A stretch of 64,000 nucleotides of DNA from Microbacterium croceum (lineage in GTDB: Bacteria; Actinomycetota; Actinomycetes; Actinomycetales; Microbacteriaceae). A model generated the notes under the pieces. That model was not told the DNA's origin. It was given only the letters and a program-made list of their open reading frames with translations, and made no database searches. Location of the stretch: the NCBI RefSeq assembly GCF_023091245.1, contig NZ_JAHWXN010000001.1:2809988-2873987 (forward strand), written 5' to 3'. Shown in pieces: positions 30,970 through 39,195 of this stretch (positions within the stretch are counted from its first letter, which is position 1; every line of letters begins with the position of its first letter). Made by a program: the position numbers and the translations under genes.

Positions 30970-31565
30970 CGCGGGTGGATCCGCTCCCAGAGCGCATCGG
31001 TCTGCGCGATCGTATCGGTGAGCGTGCCGGAGGTGTCGATCACGATATCGGCGATCGCCAGTCGCTTCTCATCAGAGACTTGGGCCTCGATACGCGCCTG
31101 CGCGGCAGACTCGTCCATGCCGCGCAGCGCGACGAGACGACGTCGTCGTACATCGGCGGGCGCGTGCGCCACGACGATCGTGTCCCAGGGGTCGTCCACT
31201 CTCGCCTCGACCAGAAGGGGCACGTCGTAGACGATGACCGCGGACGGATCGGCGGCCAGGGCGGACTCGAACCGGCGCTGCGACTCGGCGCGTACGGCCG
31301 GGTGGACGATGGCGTTCAGCTGCTGCAGAAGCACAGGGTCTCCGAAGACCTTTGCGCCGAGCGCGGCTCGATCGAGCGCACCGTCTGCCGTGATCACATC
31401 CGCGCCGAACGTCTCGGCGATCTGTTGCAGCACGGGAGTCCCCGGGGCCTGCACGTCGCGGACGATCTGGTCCGCGTCTACGATGACGGCACCGTGCTCG
31501 GCAAGGCGGCGCGCGATGGTCGACTTCCCGGATGCGATGCCACCGGTGAGCGCGATGAGAGGCAT
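30966..31565 (-). CDS. coaE: Dephospho-CoA kinase
   Basis: Last step of coenzyme A synthesis: phosphorylates dephospho-CoA. 199 aa. The P-loop GGIASGKST is at 8-16, followed by [10 protein letters not shown] and the lid region with basic residues (DVRRRRL). ATG 31565 gives MPLIALTGG; another ATG at 31574 is possible. It lies downstream of rpsA, but a terminator separates them. Confidence 0.95.
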   Translation of the reverse strand: MPLIALTGGIASGKSTIARRLAEHGAVIVDADQIVRDVQAPGTPVLQQIAETFGADVITADGALDRAALGAKVFGDPVLLQQLNAIVHPAVRAESQRRFESALAADPSAVIVYDVPLLVEARVDDPWDTIVVAHAPADVRRRRLVALRGMDESAAQARIEAQVSDEKRLAIADIVIDTSGTLTDTIAQTDALWERIHPR

Positions 31566-31641
31566 GAGGTCCATCCTGGCACGCGGCGGGTTCATCGCTG
31601 TGCGGCGTGCCCGCGAGGTCGGGGCATCCGGGGAGACGCGA

Positions 31642-31673
31642 AACGGGCCGCCACCCGAAGGTGACGGCCCGTT
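31642..31673 (-). terminator. Terminator after rpsA
   Basis: Stem AACGGGCCG...CGGCCCGTT with inner CACC/GGTG, one mismatch, CGAA tetraloop. It is followed by TTTC on the minus strand and sits 15 nt past the rpsA stop. Confidence 0.75.
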
Positions 31674-31687
31674 CCAGAGAGTGATGC

Positions 31688-33145
31688 TTACGCGTTGCCG
31701 CCAGAGAGCTTCTCGCGGAGAGCCGCAAGTGCCTCGTCGTCGGCAAGCGTGCCGGCACCAGCGGTCTCGCTGGAGAAGGTCTGACCGCCGCCGAAGTCCT
31801 CGCCGGCTGCCGCCTCGGCCTCGGCCGCCTTGGTGACCTGAGCCTTGTGCGCCTCCCAGCGAGCCTGGGCCGCAGCGTACTCCTGCTCCCATGCCTCGCG
31901 CTGGGCGTCGAAGCCTTCCTTCCAGGCACCGGTCTCGGCGTCGAAGCCCTCCGGGTACTTGTACTCGCCGTTCTCGTCGTACTCCGCGACCATGCCGTAG
32001 AGGGCCGGGTCGAACTCGGTGCCGTTGGGGTCGACCGACTCGTTGGCCTGCTTGAGCGACAGCGAGATGCGGCGACGCTCCAGGTCGATGTCGATGACCT
32101 TGACGAAGACCTCTTCGCCGACGGAGACGACCTGCTCGGCCAGCTCGACGTGCTTGCTGGAGAGCTCCGAGATGTGGACGAGGCCCTCGATGCCGTCTGC
32201 GACGCGCACGAACGCACCGAACGGAACGAGCTTGGTGACCTTACCCGGCGTGACCTGACCGATCGCGTGGGTACGGGCGAAGACCTGCCACGGGTCCTCC
32301 TGCGTCGCCTTCAGCGACAGGGAGACGCGCTCGCGGTCCAGGTCAACCTCGAGGATCTCGACGGTGACCTCCTGGCCGACCTCGACAACCTCGGAGGCGT
32401 GCTCGATGTGCTTCCAGGACAGTTCGGAGACGTGCACGAGGCCGTCAACGCCACCCAGGTCGACGAACGCACCGAAGTTGACGATCGACGACACGACACC
32501 CTTGCGGACCTGACCCTTGTGCAGGTTGTTCAGGAACGTGGTACGCGACTCCGACTGCGTCTGCTCGAGCAGCGCACGACGGCTGAGGACGACGTTGTTG
32601 CGGTTCTTGTCGAGCTCGAGGATCTTCGCCTCGATCTCCTGGCCCAGGTACGGCGTGAGGTCGCGGACGCGACGCAGCTCGATGAGCGAAGCCGGGAGGA
32701 AGCCACGGAGTCCGATGTCGACGATGAGGCCACCCTTGACGACCTCGATGACGGTACCGGTGACGACGCCGTCGTTCTCCTTGATCTTCTCGACGTCTCC
32801 CCAGGCACGCTCGTACTGTGCGCGCTTCTTGGAGAGGATCAGGCGGCCTTCCTTGTCCTCCTTCTGGAGAACGAGGGCCTCGACCAGGTCGCCGACAGCG
32901 ACGACCTCATTGGGGTCGACGTCGTGCTTGATCGAGAGCTCGCGCGAGGGGATGACACCCTCGGTCTTGTATCCGACATCGAGGAGGACCTCATCGCGGT
33001 CGATCTTGACGATCGTGCCTTCGATGATGTCGCCGTCGTTGAAGAACTTCAGGGTCTTCTCGACCGCGGCCAGGAAGTCCTCAGCAGATCCGATGTCGTT
33101 GATGGCGACCTGCTTGGTGGCCGGGGCGGTCGTTGCGGTAGTCAT
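31688..33145 (-). CDS. rpsA: 30S ribosomal protein S1
   Basis: RNA-binding ribosomal protein, 485 aa, with four S1 (OB-fold) repeats at about residues 35-105, 120-190, 205-275 and 290-360. Each follows the GTVxxxxxxGxxVDxG pattern. The C-terminal roughly 110 residues are acidic and Ala-rich (YPEGFDAETGAWKEGF, AQREAWEQEY) without S1 repeats, the actinobacterial architecture. ATG 33145 (MTTATTAPATK) was chosen over an upstream in-frame codon because AAGGAC lies about 10 nt before it. A GATAAT -10 candidate lies at 33285-33290, giving a leader of about 130 nt. Confidence 0.96.
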   Translation of the reverse strand: MTTATTAPATKQVAINDIGSAEDFLAAVEKTLKFFNDGDIIEGTIVKIDRDEVLLDVGYKTEGVIPSRELSIKHDVDPNEVVAVGDLVEALVLQKEDKEGRLILSKKRAQYERAWGDVEKIKENDGVVTGTVIEVVKGGLIVDIGLRGFLPASLIELRRVRDLTPYLGQEIEAKILELDKNRNNVVLSRRALLEQTQSESRTTFLNNLHKGQVRKGVVSSIVNFGAFVDLGGVDGLVHVSELSWKHIEHASEVVEVGQEVTVEILEVDLDRERVSLSLKATQEDPWQVFARTHAIGQVTPGKVTKLVPFGAFVRVADGIEGLVHISELSSKHVELAEQVVSVGEEVFVKVIDIDLERRRISLSLKQANESVDPNGTEFDPALYGMVAEYDENGEYKYPEGFDAETGAWKEGFDAQREAWEQEYAAAQARWEAHKAQVTKAAEAEAAAGEDFGGGQTFSSETAGAGTLADDEALAALREKLSGGNA

Positions 33146-33284
33146 GTAGTGGGTTGTCCTTGTTGAATGGGAACTCAGGGCTGTGAGGCAACGGCCGCGC
33201 ACGGCCGACAGCATGCTTCACAGCGGATGGATTGGATTGCTCGTCACGAGCGCATGCAAGTGCACGCCACGAGTGACACTTCAG

Positions 33285-33290
33285 ATTATC
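33285..33290 (-). promoter_or_regulatory. Candidate -10 element for rpsA
   Basis: GATAAT on the minus strand in the 237-bp divergent gap between rpsA and the lipoprotein gene. If it is used, rpsA has an untranslated leader of about 130 nt. Confidence 0.3.
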
Positions 33291-33370
33291 AGAACTTCGG
33301 ATGACGATGGGATCAGTGTCACCATCGACGTCACTGTGGATAACTCTCGCCGCCCCCTGGCGCATTCCAC

Positions 33371-33376
33371 TAGCGT
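33371..33376 (+). promoter_or_regulatory. -10 element of leaderless lipoprotein gene promoter
   Basis: TAGCGT, 6 nt before GTG 33383. Confidence 0.5.
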
Positions 33377-33382
33377 GACCGG

Positions 33383-33928
33383 GTGCCTCGCCTCCACCCC
33401 GCTCATCGCCGCTCCCTCGCCACCTGCTGCGTCGCACTGTCGGCCATCGGATTCCTCGGATGCTCCCCCGCGCCGGAGCCCGGGCCGACCCCCACACCCG
33501 CATTCGCCTCGGAGGAAGAGGCCTTCGCAGCGGCGGAGGAGACATACCGGGCCCTGACGGCGGCTCTAAACAGAATCGACACTCGGGACCCGGGCACTTT
33601 CGAGCCGTTGTACGCGTTATCGAGCGGAGACTTCGAGGAGGCAGATCGCGAGGCTTACTCGAAGATGCATGCAGAGGGCTATGTGATCGCCGGCGAGACC
33701 GTCATCATCTCCTTCGAAGGCAGGACGTTTGATTCTACGCACTTGACTGTCGTAGCCGATGTCTGCCTCGACGTTAGTCAGGTCACCGTTGTGGACGCCC
33801 AAGGGATCTCGCAAGTAAGCCCGGATCGCCCAGCCAGATACGCGCTGTTAGTCACGTTCGTAAGCGAAGGCGATCGAATGCTCACAGACTCTGCTGAAGT
33901 GAACGAAGACGGCGAATGCGCCTCCTAG
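33383..33928 (+). CDS. Putative lipoprotein of unknown function
   Basis: 181 aa. The signal peptide ends in the lipobox FLGC, so C27 is the predicted lipidated residue. A Pro-rich linker (SPAPEPGPTPTPAF) leads to a soluble domain of about 130 residues with the helix EEEAFAAAEETYRALTAALN and a beta-rich half. It is exposed on the outer face of the membrane. It overlaps the next secreted gene by 13 bp. Codons toward the 3' end are noticeably richer in A/T than in neighbouring genes, hinting at an accessory origin. Family not recognised. Confidence 0.75.
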   Translation: MPRLHPAHRRSLATCCVALSAIGFLGCSPAPEPGPTPTPAFASEEEAFAAAEETYRALTAALNRIDTRDPGTFEPLYALSSGDFEEADREAYSKMHAEGYVIAGETVIISFEGRTFDSTHLTVVADVCLDVSQVTVVDAQGISQVSPDRPARYALLVTFVSEGDRMLTDSAEVNEDGECAS

Positions 33929-34719
33929 CTGCCGTGCTGATGAGCGGACTGGCAGTGCCAATAGGCACTGGTTTCCCAACGCTAACGGGCGTGGAAGATC
34001 CCAATCCACCAATTGGTAGCGCTGCGATCTCGACGGGAAACACCACCCTCACCGTCACGGGCGAGCGCAACACCCCGGGAACGGCCGCGCCGTCGTCCCC
34101 CGACAATGTTCAGGACTCGAACGCCGGCACGCAGCGCCCACCACAGGAACCGACGTTCGATGAGTGCTTGCCTCTCTGGAACACCGGTCAAGAGTGCTTC
34201 CCCGCCGGAGAAGATGCTCCCGCAGCATCGACGCTCCCCACGATCACGATGAATGATCTCGTGGCCTTCTCCCCGGCCCCGGTCGCTGCCCTGGGCGAAC
34301 CAGGCAATCTCGGTATCGCCGGCATGCCGACGAACTTCGTTGCCACGGCGTCCGCGCACACCCGCACCGGCACGCTCTTCGGCTTCCCCCTCACCGTGCG
34401 CTTCACACCGGTGGGCTACGACTTCGACTACGGCGACGGCGATCGCGCAATCCTGACGACAGGAGGGCAGAGCTGGAGCAGCCTCGGCCAGGCGCAGTTC
34501 ACGCCCACATCCACCAGTCACGTGTATCAGGAGCGGGGGACGTACCTGGCCGACGTCGACGTACGCTACACCGCCGAGGTCGATCTCGGCACCGGCTGGC
34601 TTCCCGTACCCGGCGAGATGCGGACCGAAGGCCCTGATCAGGAGATCCGCGTGTTCGAAGCCCACACCGCCCTCGTGGCATACACCTGCGAGCAGAAGCC
34701 GACCGGACTCGGCTGTTGA
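33916..34719 (+). CDS. Secreted protein with PKD-like domain
   Basis: 267 aa. The N-terminus is short and hydrophobic (MRLLAAVLMSGLAVPIGTGF), probably a signal peptide. A low-complexity Thr/Pro region and a CLPLWNTGQECF cysteine pair follow. The C-terminal half has PKD-type blocks: GYDFDYGDGD and SHVYQERGTYLADVDVRY. PKD domains are beta-sandwiches involved in surface interactions. It is translationally linked (13-bp overlap) to the lipoprotein upstream, so the two probably act together at the cell surface. Partner or substrate unknown. Confidence 0.78.
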   Translation: MRLLAAVLMSGLAVPIGTGFPTLTGVEDPNPPIGSAAISTGNTTLTVTGERNTPGTAAPSSPDNVQDSNAGTQRPPQEPTFDECLPLWNTGQECFPAGEDAPAASTLPTITMNDLVAFSPAPVAALGEPGNLGIAGMPTNFVATASAHTRTGTLFGFPLTVRFTPVGYDFDYGDGDRAILTTGGQSWSSLGQAQFTPTSTSHVYQERGTYLADVDVRYTAEVDLGTGWLPVPGEMRTEGPDQEIRVFEAHTALVAYTCEQKPTGLGC

Positions 34720-34735
34720 GACCGACCGTCACCGC

Positions 34736-35249
34736 CTAGCTGACGAAGCGCAGCACCACCGGCTCGCCCTCATCATCCACGTGATCCGCGAGCATCAGCA
34801 CGGCGTCTGCAGCGATGCCTTTCGCCGACGCGAAGGTGATCTGCGGCACCAGGTCCCTCGTGCCGGGGTGTCCGAGGGGGACTCAGTGGGACGACACCCT
34901 CGGTCTTTTTCACCATTTCCCCTGCGCCGGACTCCGGCAGGCAGGTCGACGATCCCCAGGTGAGCACGGCCAGTTCCTGCTCCCCGATCCGCGCGACGCC
35001 CGGAACCTGCTGCGGTTCTCCGTCCGCCGGCACGATGCCGCCGTTCTCGAGGCCGGGCAGCGTGAGCGAGGCCTTCCCCGCACTCTCCGTGGTGACGGTG
35101 AGCTGCACCGTCGATTCGGGCGCTGGCGAGCTCCCCGTCTTCGTCTCGCACCCGGTCAACTGGGAGGAGAGCAGCAGCCCGCCCAGGGCGAGTGCGGAGA
35201 ACGTTCGAAGAGAAGCGGTCGTGCCTCTGAGTGTCGAGGAGCGACTCAC
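34736..35249 (-). pseudogene. Frameshifted lipoprotein gene
   Basis: From GTG 35249 the frame encodes a lipoprotein signal (LGGLLLSSQLTGC; C33 lipidated) and a soluble domain up to VVPLSP. Within a run of five G on the plus strand (34876-34880) the frame breaks: continuing in frame gives an arginine-rich, unlikely tail to 34773. Removing one base of the run restores a plausible C-terminus (LGHPGTRDLVPQITFAS, later DDEGEPVVLRFVS) ending at a stop at 34736-34738, about 170 aa in all. It is either a natural loss-of-function or phase-variable tract, or a sequencing error. Function unknown. Confidence 0.7.
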
Positions 35250-35295
35250 CGCCTCCGGTGCAGCACAGTGCCGTCCGCGTGTCGCCCGCCCGTGC

Positions 35296-35301
35296 CAGAC
35301 T
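35296..35301 (+). promoter_or_regulatory. -10 element of leaderless exonuclease gene promoter
   Basis: CAGACT, 7 nt before GTG 35309; it decides the start of the exonuclease gene. Confidence 0.45.
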
Positions 35302-35308
35302 GTCGTTC

Positions 35309-36241
35309 GTGACCGACCGTCTCATGTTGCTCGATACCGCCAGCCTCTACTTCCGCGCCTTCTACGGTGTGCCAGACAAGGTGACAGCGCCCGACGGGTC
35401 CCCCATCAACGCCGCGCGCGGGTTGCTCGATATCATCGCGAAGCTCGTCACCCTCTACGAACCCACGCAGGTGATCGCGTGCTGGGACGACGACTGGCGT
35501 CCCCAGTGGCGAGTCGATCTCATTCCCAGCTATAAGGCGCACCGGGTCGTCGAGGTCGTCGCTGCCGGCCCGGATGTCGAAGAGGTGCCCGATCCACTCG
35601 AAGCGCAGATCCCCCTCATCCGCCAGACGCTCGACGCGCTCGACATCCCCATCATCGGCATCGCCGAGCACGAGGCCGATGACGTGATCGGCACCCTGGC
35701 GACAGACGCCGACATGCCCGTCGATATCGTCACGGGCGACCGCGACCTCTTCCAACTCGTCGATGACGCCCGCGACGTCCGGGTGATCTACACCGCACGG
35801 GGCATGAGCAATCTCGAGATCGTGACCGATGCGACCGTCGTGGCGAAGTACGGAGTTCTCCCCTCTCAGTACGCCGATTTCGCGACGATGCGGGGAGACG
35901 CATCGGACGGCCTCCCCGGAGTCGCGGGGGTCGGCGAGAAGACGGCGGCAACGCTCTTGCAGAACCATGTCGATCTCGCCGGGATCCGCGCTGCCGCCGA
36001 GGCCGGAGAAGGCATGAGCGCCGGCGTGCGTGCGAAGGTGCTCGACGCGTCCGCGTACCTCGACGTCGCACCGACCGTGGTCGCGGTGGCGACGTCCCTG
36101 CCCATCTCGGCACCGGGCACCCGCTTGCACGCTCTCGACGAGGCAGAATCCGCAGCCGCTCTGGCGCTGGCGGCGAAGTGGAACCTGGGCGGCTCGATGG
36201 ATCGCGCGATCGCCGCCGTCACTGCCGTGGCCGCGGTCTGA
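35309..36241 (+). CDS. 5'-3' exonuclease (PolA N-terminal-type flap nuclease)
   Basis: 310 aa, the stand-alone 5'-nuclease domain of the DNA polymerase I family, lacking any polymerase domain. Metal-binding motifs include LLDTASLYFRAFYG, EHEADDVIGTLA and VTGDRDLFQLV. The helix-three-turn-helix is GDASDGLPGVAGVGEKTAATLL. A role in processing flaps or RNA primers is expected. GTG 35309 (MTDRLMLLD) is chosen because a -10 hexamer ends 7 nt before it; ATG 35324 is an alternative. It is divergent from the frameshifted lipoprotein gene and convergent with the PHP gene. Confidence 0.9.
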   Translation: MTDRLMLLDTASLYFRAFYGVPDKVTAPDGSPINAARGLLDIIAKLVTLYEPTQVIACWDDDWRPQWRVDLIPSYKAHRVVEVVAAGPDVEEVPDPLEAQIPLIRQTLDALDIPIIGIAEHEADDVIGTLATDADMPVDIVTGDRDLFQLVDDARDVRVIYTARGMSNLEIVTDATVVAKYGVLPSQYADFATMRGDASDGLPGVAGVGEKTAATLLQNHVDLAGIRAAAEAGEGMSAGVRAKVLDASAYLDVAPTVVAVATSLPISAPGTRLHALDEAESAAALALAAKWNLGGSMDRAIAAVTAVAAV

Positions 36242-36268
36242 ACGGCCCCTCCGAGCTCGACCTCAGGA

Positions 36269-37255
36269 TCACCCTGTCCAGGCGAGCAGACGCTCCACAC
36301 CCCACGTGGTGACGATCCGCGCAGCTGGAACACCTGCGCGCTCGGCTCGCTCAGCCCCGTGGTCGAGCAAGGAGAGCTGACCGGGGGCGTGGGCGTCGGA
36401 GTCGATCGAGAACAGGCACCCTGCGGCGAGGGCGATCTCGATGAGCTCGTCCGGCGGATCCTGGCGCTCGGGTCGCGAGTTGATCTCTACCGCCACGCCG
36501 TTGTCTGCACAGGCGGCGAAGACGGCGGCCGCGTCGAAGGCGGACGGTGGGCGGGTCCCCCGCTCCCCCTCGACGAGCCGGCCGGTGCAGTGGCCCAGCA
36601 CGTTGACGCGCGGATGCGAGACGGCCGCGATCATGCGTGCGGTCATCGGACGGGCGTCCATGCGCAGCTTCGAATGCACGGACGCCACGACCACGTCGAG
36701 CTCTGCGAGCAACTCGGGGTCCTGATCGAGCGCCCCGTCCTCCAGGATGTCGACCTCGATACCCGCGAGCAGGGTGAATCCGTCTCCCGACTCCGCCCGG
36801 ACAAGCGGGATCTGTTCCCGCAGACGCTCGGCGGACAGACCGCGGGCGACCCGCAACCTGGGTGAGTGGTCGGTGATCGCCTGATACTCGTGCCCCTGTG
36901 CGCGCGCGGCCGCAGCCATCACGGCGATCGAAGTCGTACCGTCCGACCACTCCGTATGGGCGTGGAGGTCTCCGCGGAGCCTGCCGCGCAACGCCGACAC
37001 CCGTTCGGGCTCGACATCACCGCGCAGTTCCACCAGGTACTCCGGCACCTTCCCTTCCTGCGCCTGACGGATCACGGCGAAGGTCGATTCGCCGATGCCA
37101 CGGCTCGCACGCAAACGGGTCGGGTCCGTACGGACGTCGTCGGGGAGTTCCTGGAACGTCGCAGCGGCCTGACGGAACGCTTTGGCGCGGTACCGTGACG
37201 CCCGTTCGCGCTCGAGCAACGAGGCGATCTCGAGCAGCGCGGCGACCGGATCCAC
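36269..37255 (-). CDS. PHP-domain metal-dependent hydrolase with N-terminal HhH region
   Basis: 328 aa. The N-terminal 80 residues form a helix-hairpin-helix unit like that of PolX (LLERERASRYRAKAFRQAA; LRASRGIGESTF). A PHP phosphoesterase domain follows, with metal-binding motifs GDLHAHTEWSDG, AITDHS, GIEVDI, VASVHS, GHCTGR and a final DSDAH. It looks like a PolX C-terminal half without the polymerase. Nuclease or phosphatase activity is likely; the substrate is unknown. The start is GTG 37255 with AGGAG upstream, 10 nt after trpD. Confidence 0.85.
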   Translation of the reverse strand: MDPVAALLEIASLLERERASRYRAKAFRQAAATFQELPDDVRTDPTRLRASRGIGESTFAVIRQAQEGKVPEYLVELRGDVEPERVSALRGRLRGDLHAHTEWSDGTTSIAVMAAAARAQGHEYQAITDHSPRLRVARGLSAERLREQIPLVRAESGDGFTLLAGIEVDILEDGALDQDPELLAELDVVVASVHSKLRMDARPMTARMIAAVSHPRVNVLGHCTGRLVEGERGTRPPSAFDAAAVFAACADNGVAVEINSRPERQDPPDELIEIALAAGCLFSIDSDAHAPGQLSLLDHGAERAERAGVPAARIVTTWGVERLLAWTG

Positions 37256-37265
37256 GTCGAGGCTC

Positions 37266-38330
37266 CTAGACCGCCGCGAGCTCGCGGCTCACACTGATCC
37301 ACTGATCGAGCTTGGCTGCGGCACGGCCATCATCCACGGCAGCCGTCGCGCGATCGTAGCCCTCCCGCAGGCGCTCGAGGATCGGCACCTGCACCTGGGT
37401 CGCATCCTGTGACAGGTCATAGGCCACGATCCCTGCGGCCGCGTTGAGCAGCACGATGTCACGGACGGCACCGGCCTCGCCCTGGAGCGTGCGGCGGAGC
37501 ACCTCGGCATTGTGCTCGGGTGAGCCTCCCAGCAGATCGGCGAGTTCGGCGAGAGGGATGCCGAGATCGCGAGGATCGAGATCGTGCTCGTGGATGTCGC
37601 CGCGAGTGACCTCCCAGATCCGGCTGTGGCCGGTGGTGGTGAGTTCGTCGAGGCCATCGTCGCCCCGGAACACGAGAGCGGTGGCACCACGGGTACGGAA
37701 CACGCCCGTGATCAGGGGCACCCGCTCGATCTGCGCGACACCGACCGCATTCGCCTCGGCGCGCGCAGGGTTGCAGAGCGGGCCGAGCATGTTGAACACC
37801 GTCGGCACGCCCAGTTCAGAGCGCACGGGGCCTGCGTGCTTGAAGCCGGGATGGAACGCCCCCGCCCACGCGAAGGTGATGCCCGTGCGGTCGAGGATCG
37901 ACGCGACCGACTCGGGGTTCAAGGTCAGCTCGAGGCCCAGAGCCCCCAGCACGTCCGACGAGCCCGATGCCGAGCTTGCTGCGCGGTTGCCGTGCTTGAC
38001 GACGGGAATGCCCATGGCGCCGATGATGATGGCGGCGGTGGTGGAGACGTTCACCGTGCCGACCCTGTCTCCGCCGGTGCCGACGATGTCGAGCACGTTC
38101 GGTGAGACGGGCAGCGGAACTGCCGCCTCCAGGATGGCGTCGCGGAACCCGACGATCTCGTCGATCGTCTCGCCCTTCGCCCGGAGAGCGATGAGGAAGC
38201 CGCCGAGCTGCGCCGCCGTGACGTCGCCGTTCATGATCTGACGCATCGCCCACGTCGATTCCCAGACGCTCAGATCACGTCGCTCCAGCAGCGAGGTGAG
38301 CACATCGGACCAGGTCAGCGAATCAGCCAT
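37266..38330 (-). CDS. trpD: Anthranilate phosphoribosyltransferase
   Basis: Second step of tryptophan synthesis: transfers phosphoribose to anthranilate. 354 aa. The PRPP-binding GTGGDRVGTVNVST, KHGNRAASSASGSSD and the anthranilate-site region AGAFHPGFKHAGPVR are conserved. ATG 38330 (MADSLTWSDVL) sits 7 nt after TAGGAT, suggesting a leaderless start; upstream in-frame codons are then not used. It is separated from other trp genes, as often in actinobacteria. It is divergent from ctaE. Confidence 0.95.
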   Translation of the reverse strand: MADSLTWSDVLTSLLERRDLSVWESTWAMRQIMNGDVTAAQLGGFLIALRAKGETIDEIVGFRDAILEAAVPLPVSPNVLDIVGTGGDRVGTVNVSTTAAIIIGAMGIPVVKHGNRAASSASGSSDVLGALGLELTLNPESVASILDRTGITFAWAGAFHPGFKHAGPVRSELGVPTVFNMLGPLCNPARAEANAVGVAQIERVPLITGVFRTRGATALVFRGDDGLDELTTTGHSRIWEVTRGDIHEHDLDPRDLGIPLAELADLLGGSPEHNAEVLRRTLQGEAGAVRDIVLLNAAAGIVAYDLSQDATQVQVPILERLREGYDRATAAVDDGRAAAKLDQWISVSRELAAV

Positions 38331-38337
38331 GTGTGCG

Positions 38338-38343
38338 ATCCTA
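38338..38343 (-). promoter_or_regulatory. -10 element of leaderless trpD promoter
   Basis: TAGGAT, 7 nt before the trpD ATG on the minus strand. Confidence 0.5.
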
Positions 38344-38438
38344 TCGGCGCGGGAAAACGTGCAGATCGTTCCGAACGTGTGACCGTCGTGACGGCTTCCC
38401 CCGTTTCCCGCGGATTCACCGACTATTCGCAGTGTTTT

Positions 38439-38454
38439 CTTAGGGTTACCTAAG
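38439..38454. promoter_or_regulatory. Inverted repeat, possible operator upstream of ctaE
   Basis: CTTAGG-GTTA-CCTAAG, an AT-rich 6+4+6 palindrome about 55 bp before the ctaE -10 and about 95 bp before the trpD -10. The half-sites TTAGG/CCTAA resemble the ends of DtxR/IdeR boxes, but the spacing is 5 bp shorter than that 19-bp consensus. The regulator is unknown. Confidence 0.4.
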
Positions 38455-38509
38455 TCGGCTACCGGCAAAACGAGGGCGCCCGGTGCAAGAATCACGTCCG
38501 AGGATCGGC

Positions 38510-38515
38510 CATAAT
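38510..38515 (+). promoter_or_regulatory. -10 element of ctaE-qcrCAB promoter
   Basis: CATAAT, close to TATAAT, ending 6 nt before the GTG start of ctaE; predicted leaderless mRNA. Confidence 0.5.
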
Positions 38516-38521
38516 GGAAGG

Positions 38522-39175
38522 GTGACGACCTCAGCGACGTATGCCCCGGCGGCGAGAACCATCAAGCGGCCCAACCCGGTAGCTGTCGGAACCATTGTGT
38601 GGCTCGGCAGTGAGGTGATGTTCTTCGCGGGACTCTTCGCGATCTACTTCACCCTTCGCAGCACCTCCCCCGAGCTCTGGGCGGATCGCACCGAACTGCT
38701 GAACGTACCGTTCGCGTTCGTCAACACGGCGATCCTCGTCCTCTCCTCCTTCACGTGCCAGATGGGCGTGTTCGCGGCCGAGGACCTGCAGCCCTACAAG
38801 ATCGCAAAGGGCCAGAAGAACGGCGCCGGTCGCCGTCGCCTCTTCGGCTGGGGCATGGTCGAGTGGTTCTTCCTCACCTTCGCGCTCGGAGCGATCTTCG
38901 TCTCCGGCCAGGTCTGGGAATACGCCCAGCTCGTCGCCGAGGGAATGCCGATCCAGGCCGACTCCTACGCTTCTGCGTTCTACCTCACCACCGGCTTCCA
39001 CGCGCTGCACGTCACGGGCGGACTGATCGCGTTCCTGCTCGTCATCGGACGCGCATACGCCGTCAAGAATTTCCGGCACAAGGAGGCGACCTCCTCGATC
39101 GTGGTGTCCTACTACTGGCACTTCGTCGACGTCGTCTGGATCGTGCTGTTCGTCGTTATCTACTTCCTGAAATAA
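38522..39175 (+). CDS. ctaE: Cytochrome c oxidase subunit III
   Basis: Membrane subunit of the aa3 terminal oxidase, 217 aa, with five predicted membrane helices. Subunit III features are [21 protein letters not shown] near the first helix, [13 protein letters not shown] and a final [14 protein letters not shown]. The start is GTG 38522 (MTTSATYAP), chosen because a CATAAT -10 ends 6 nt upstream; an in-frame ATG at 38483 would lie before the transcription start. It is the first gene of ctaE-qcrC-qcrA-qcrB, the order known in actinobacteria forming a bcc-aa3 supercomplex. Confidence 0.95.
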   Translation: MTTSATYAPAARTIKRPNPVAVGTIVWLGSEVMFFAGLFAIYFTLRSTSPELWADRTELLNVPFAFVNTAILVLSSFTCQMGVFAAEDLQPYKIAKGQKNGAGRRRLFGWGMVEWFFLTFALGAIFVSGQVWEYAQLVAEGMPIQADSYASAFYLTTGFHALHVTGGLIAFLLVIGRAYAVKNFRHKEATSSIVVSYYWHFVDVVWIVLFVVIYFLK

Positions 39176-39195
39176 GAGCGGAGCTGATCCCCGAG

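Noticed and set aside
30014..30997. Upstream in-frame extension of uvrB giving a 1018-aa protein
   Set aside because: The extension is antisense to the DUF4126 gene, has no UvrB homology, and the leaderless -10 sits directly before ATG 30013.
38439..38454. Assignment of the palindrome as a true DtxR/IdeR box
   Set aside because: Half-sites fit but the spacing is 5 bp short of the 19-bp consensus, so only a generic operator is claimed.
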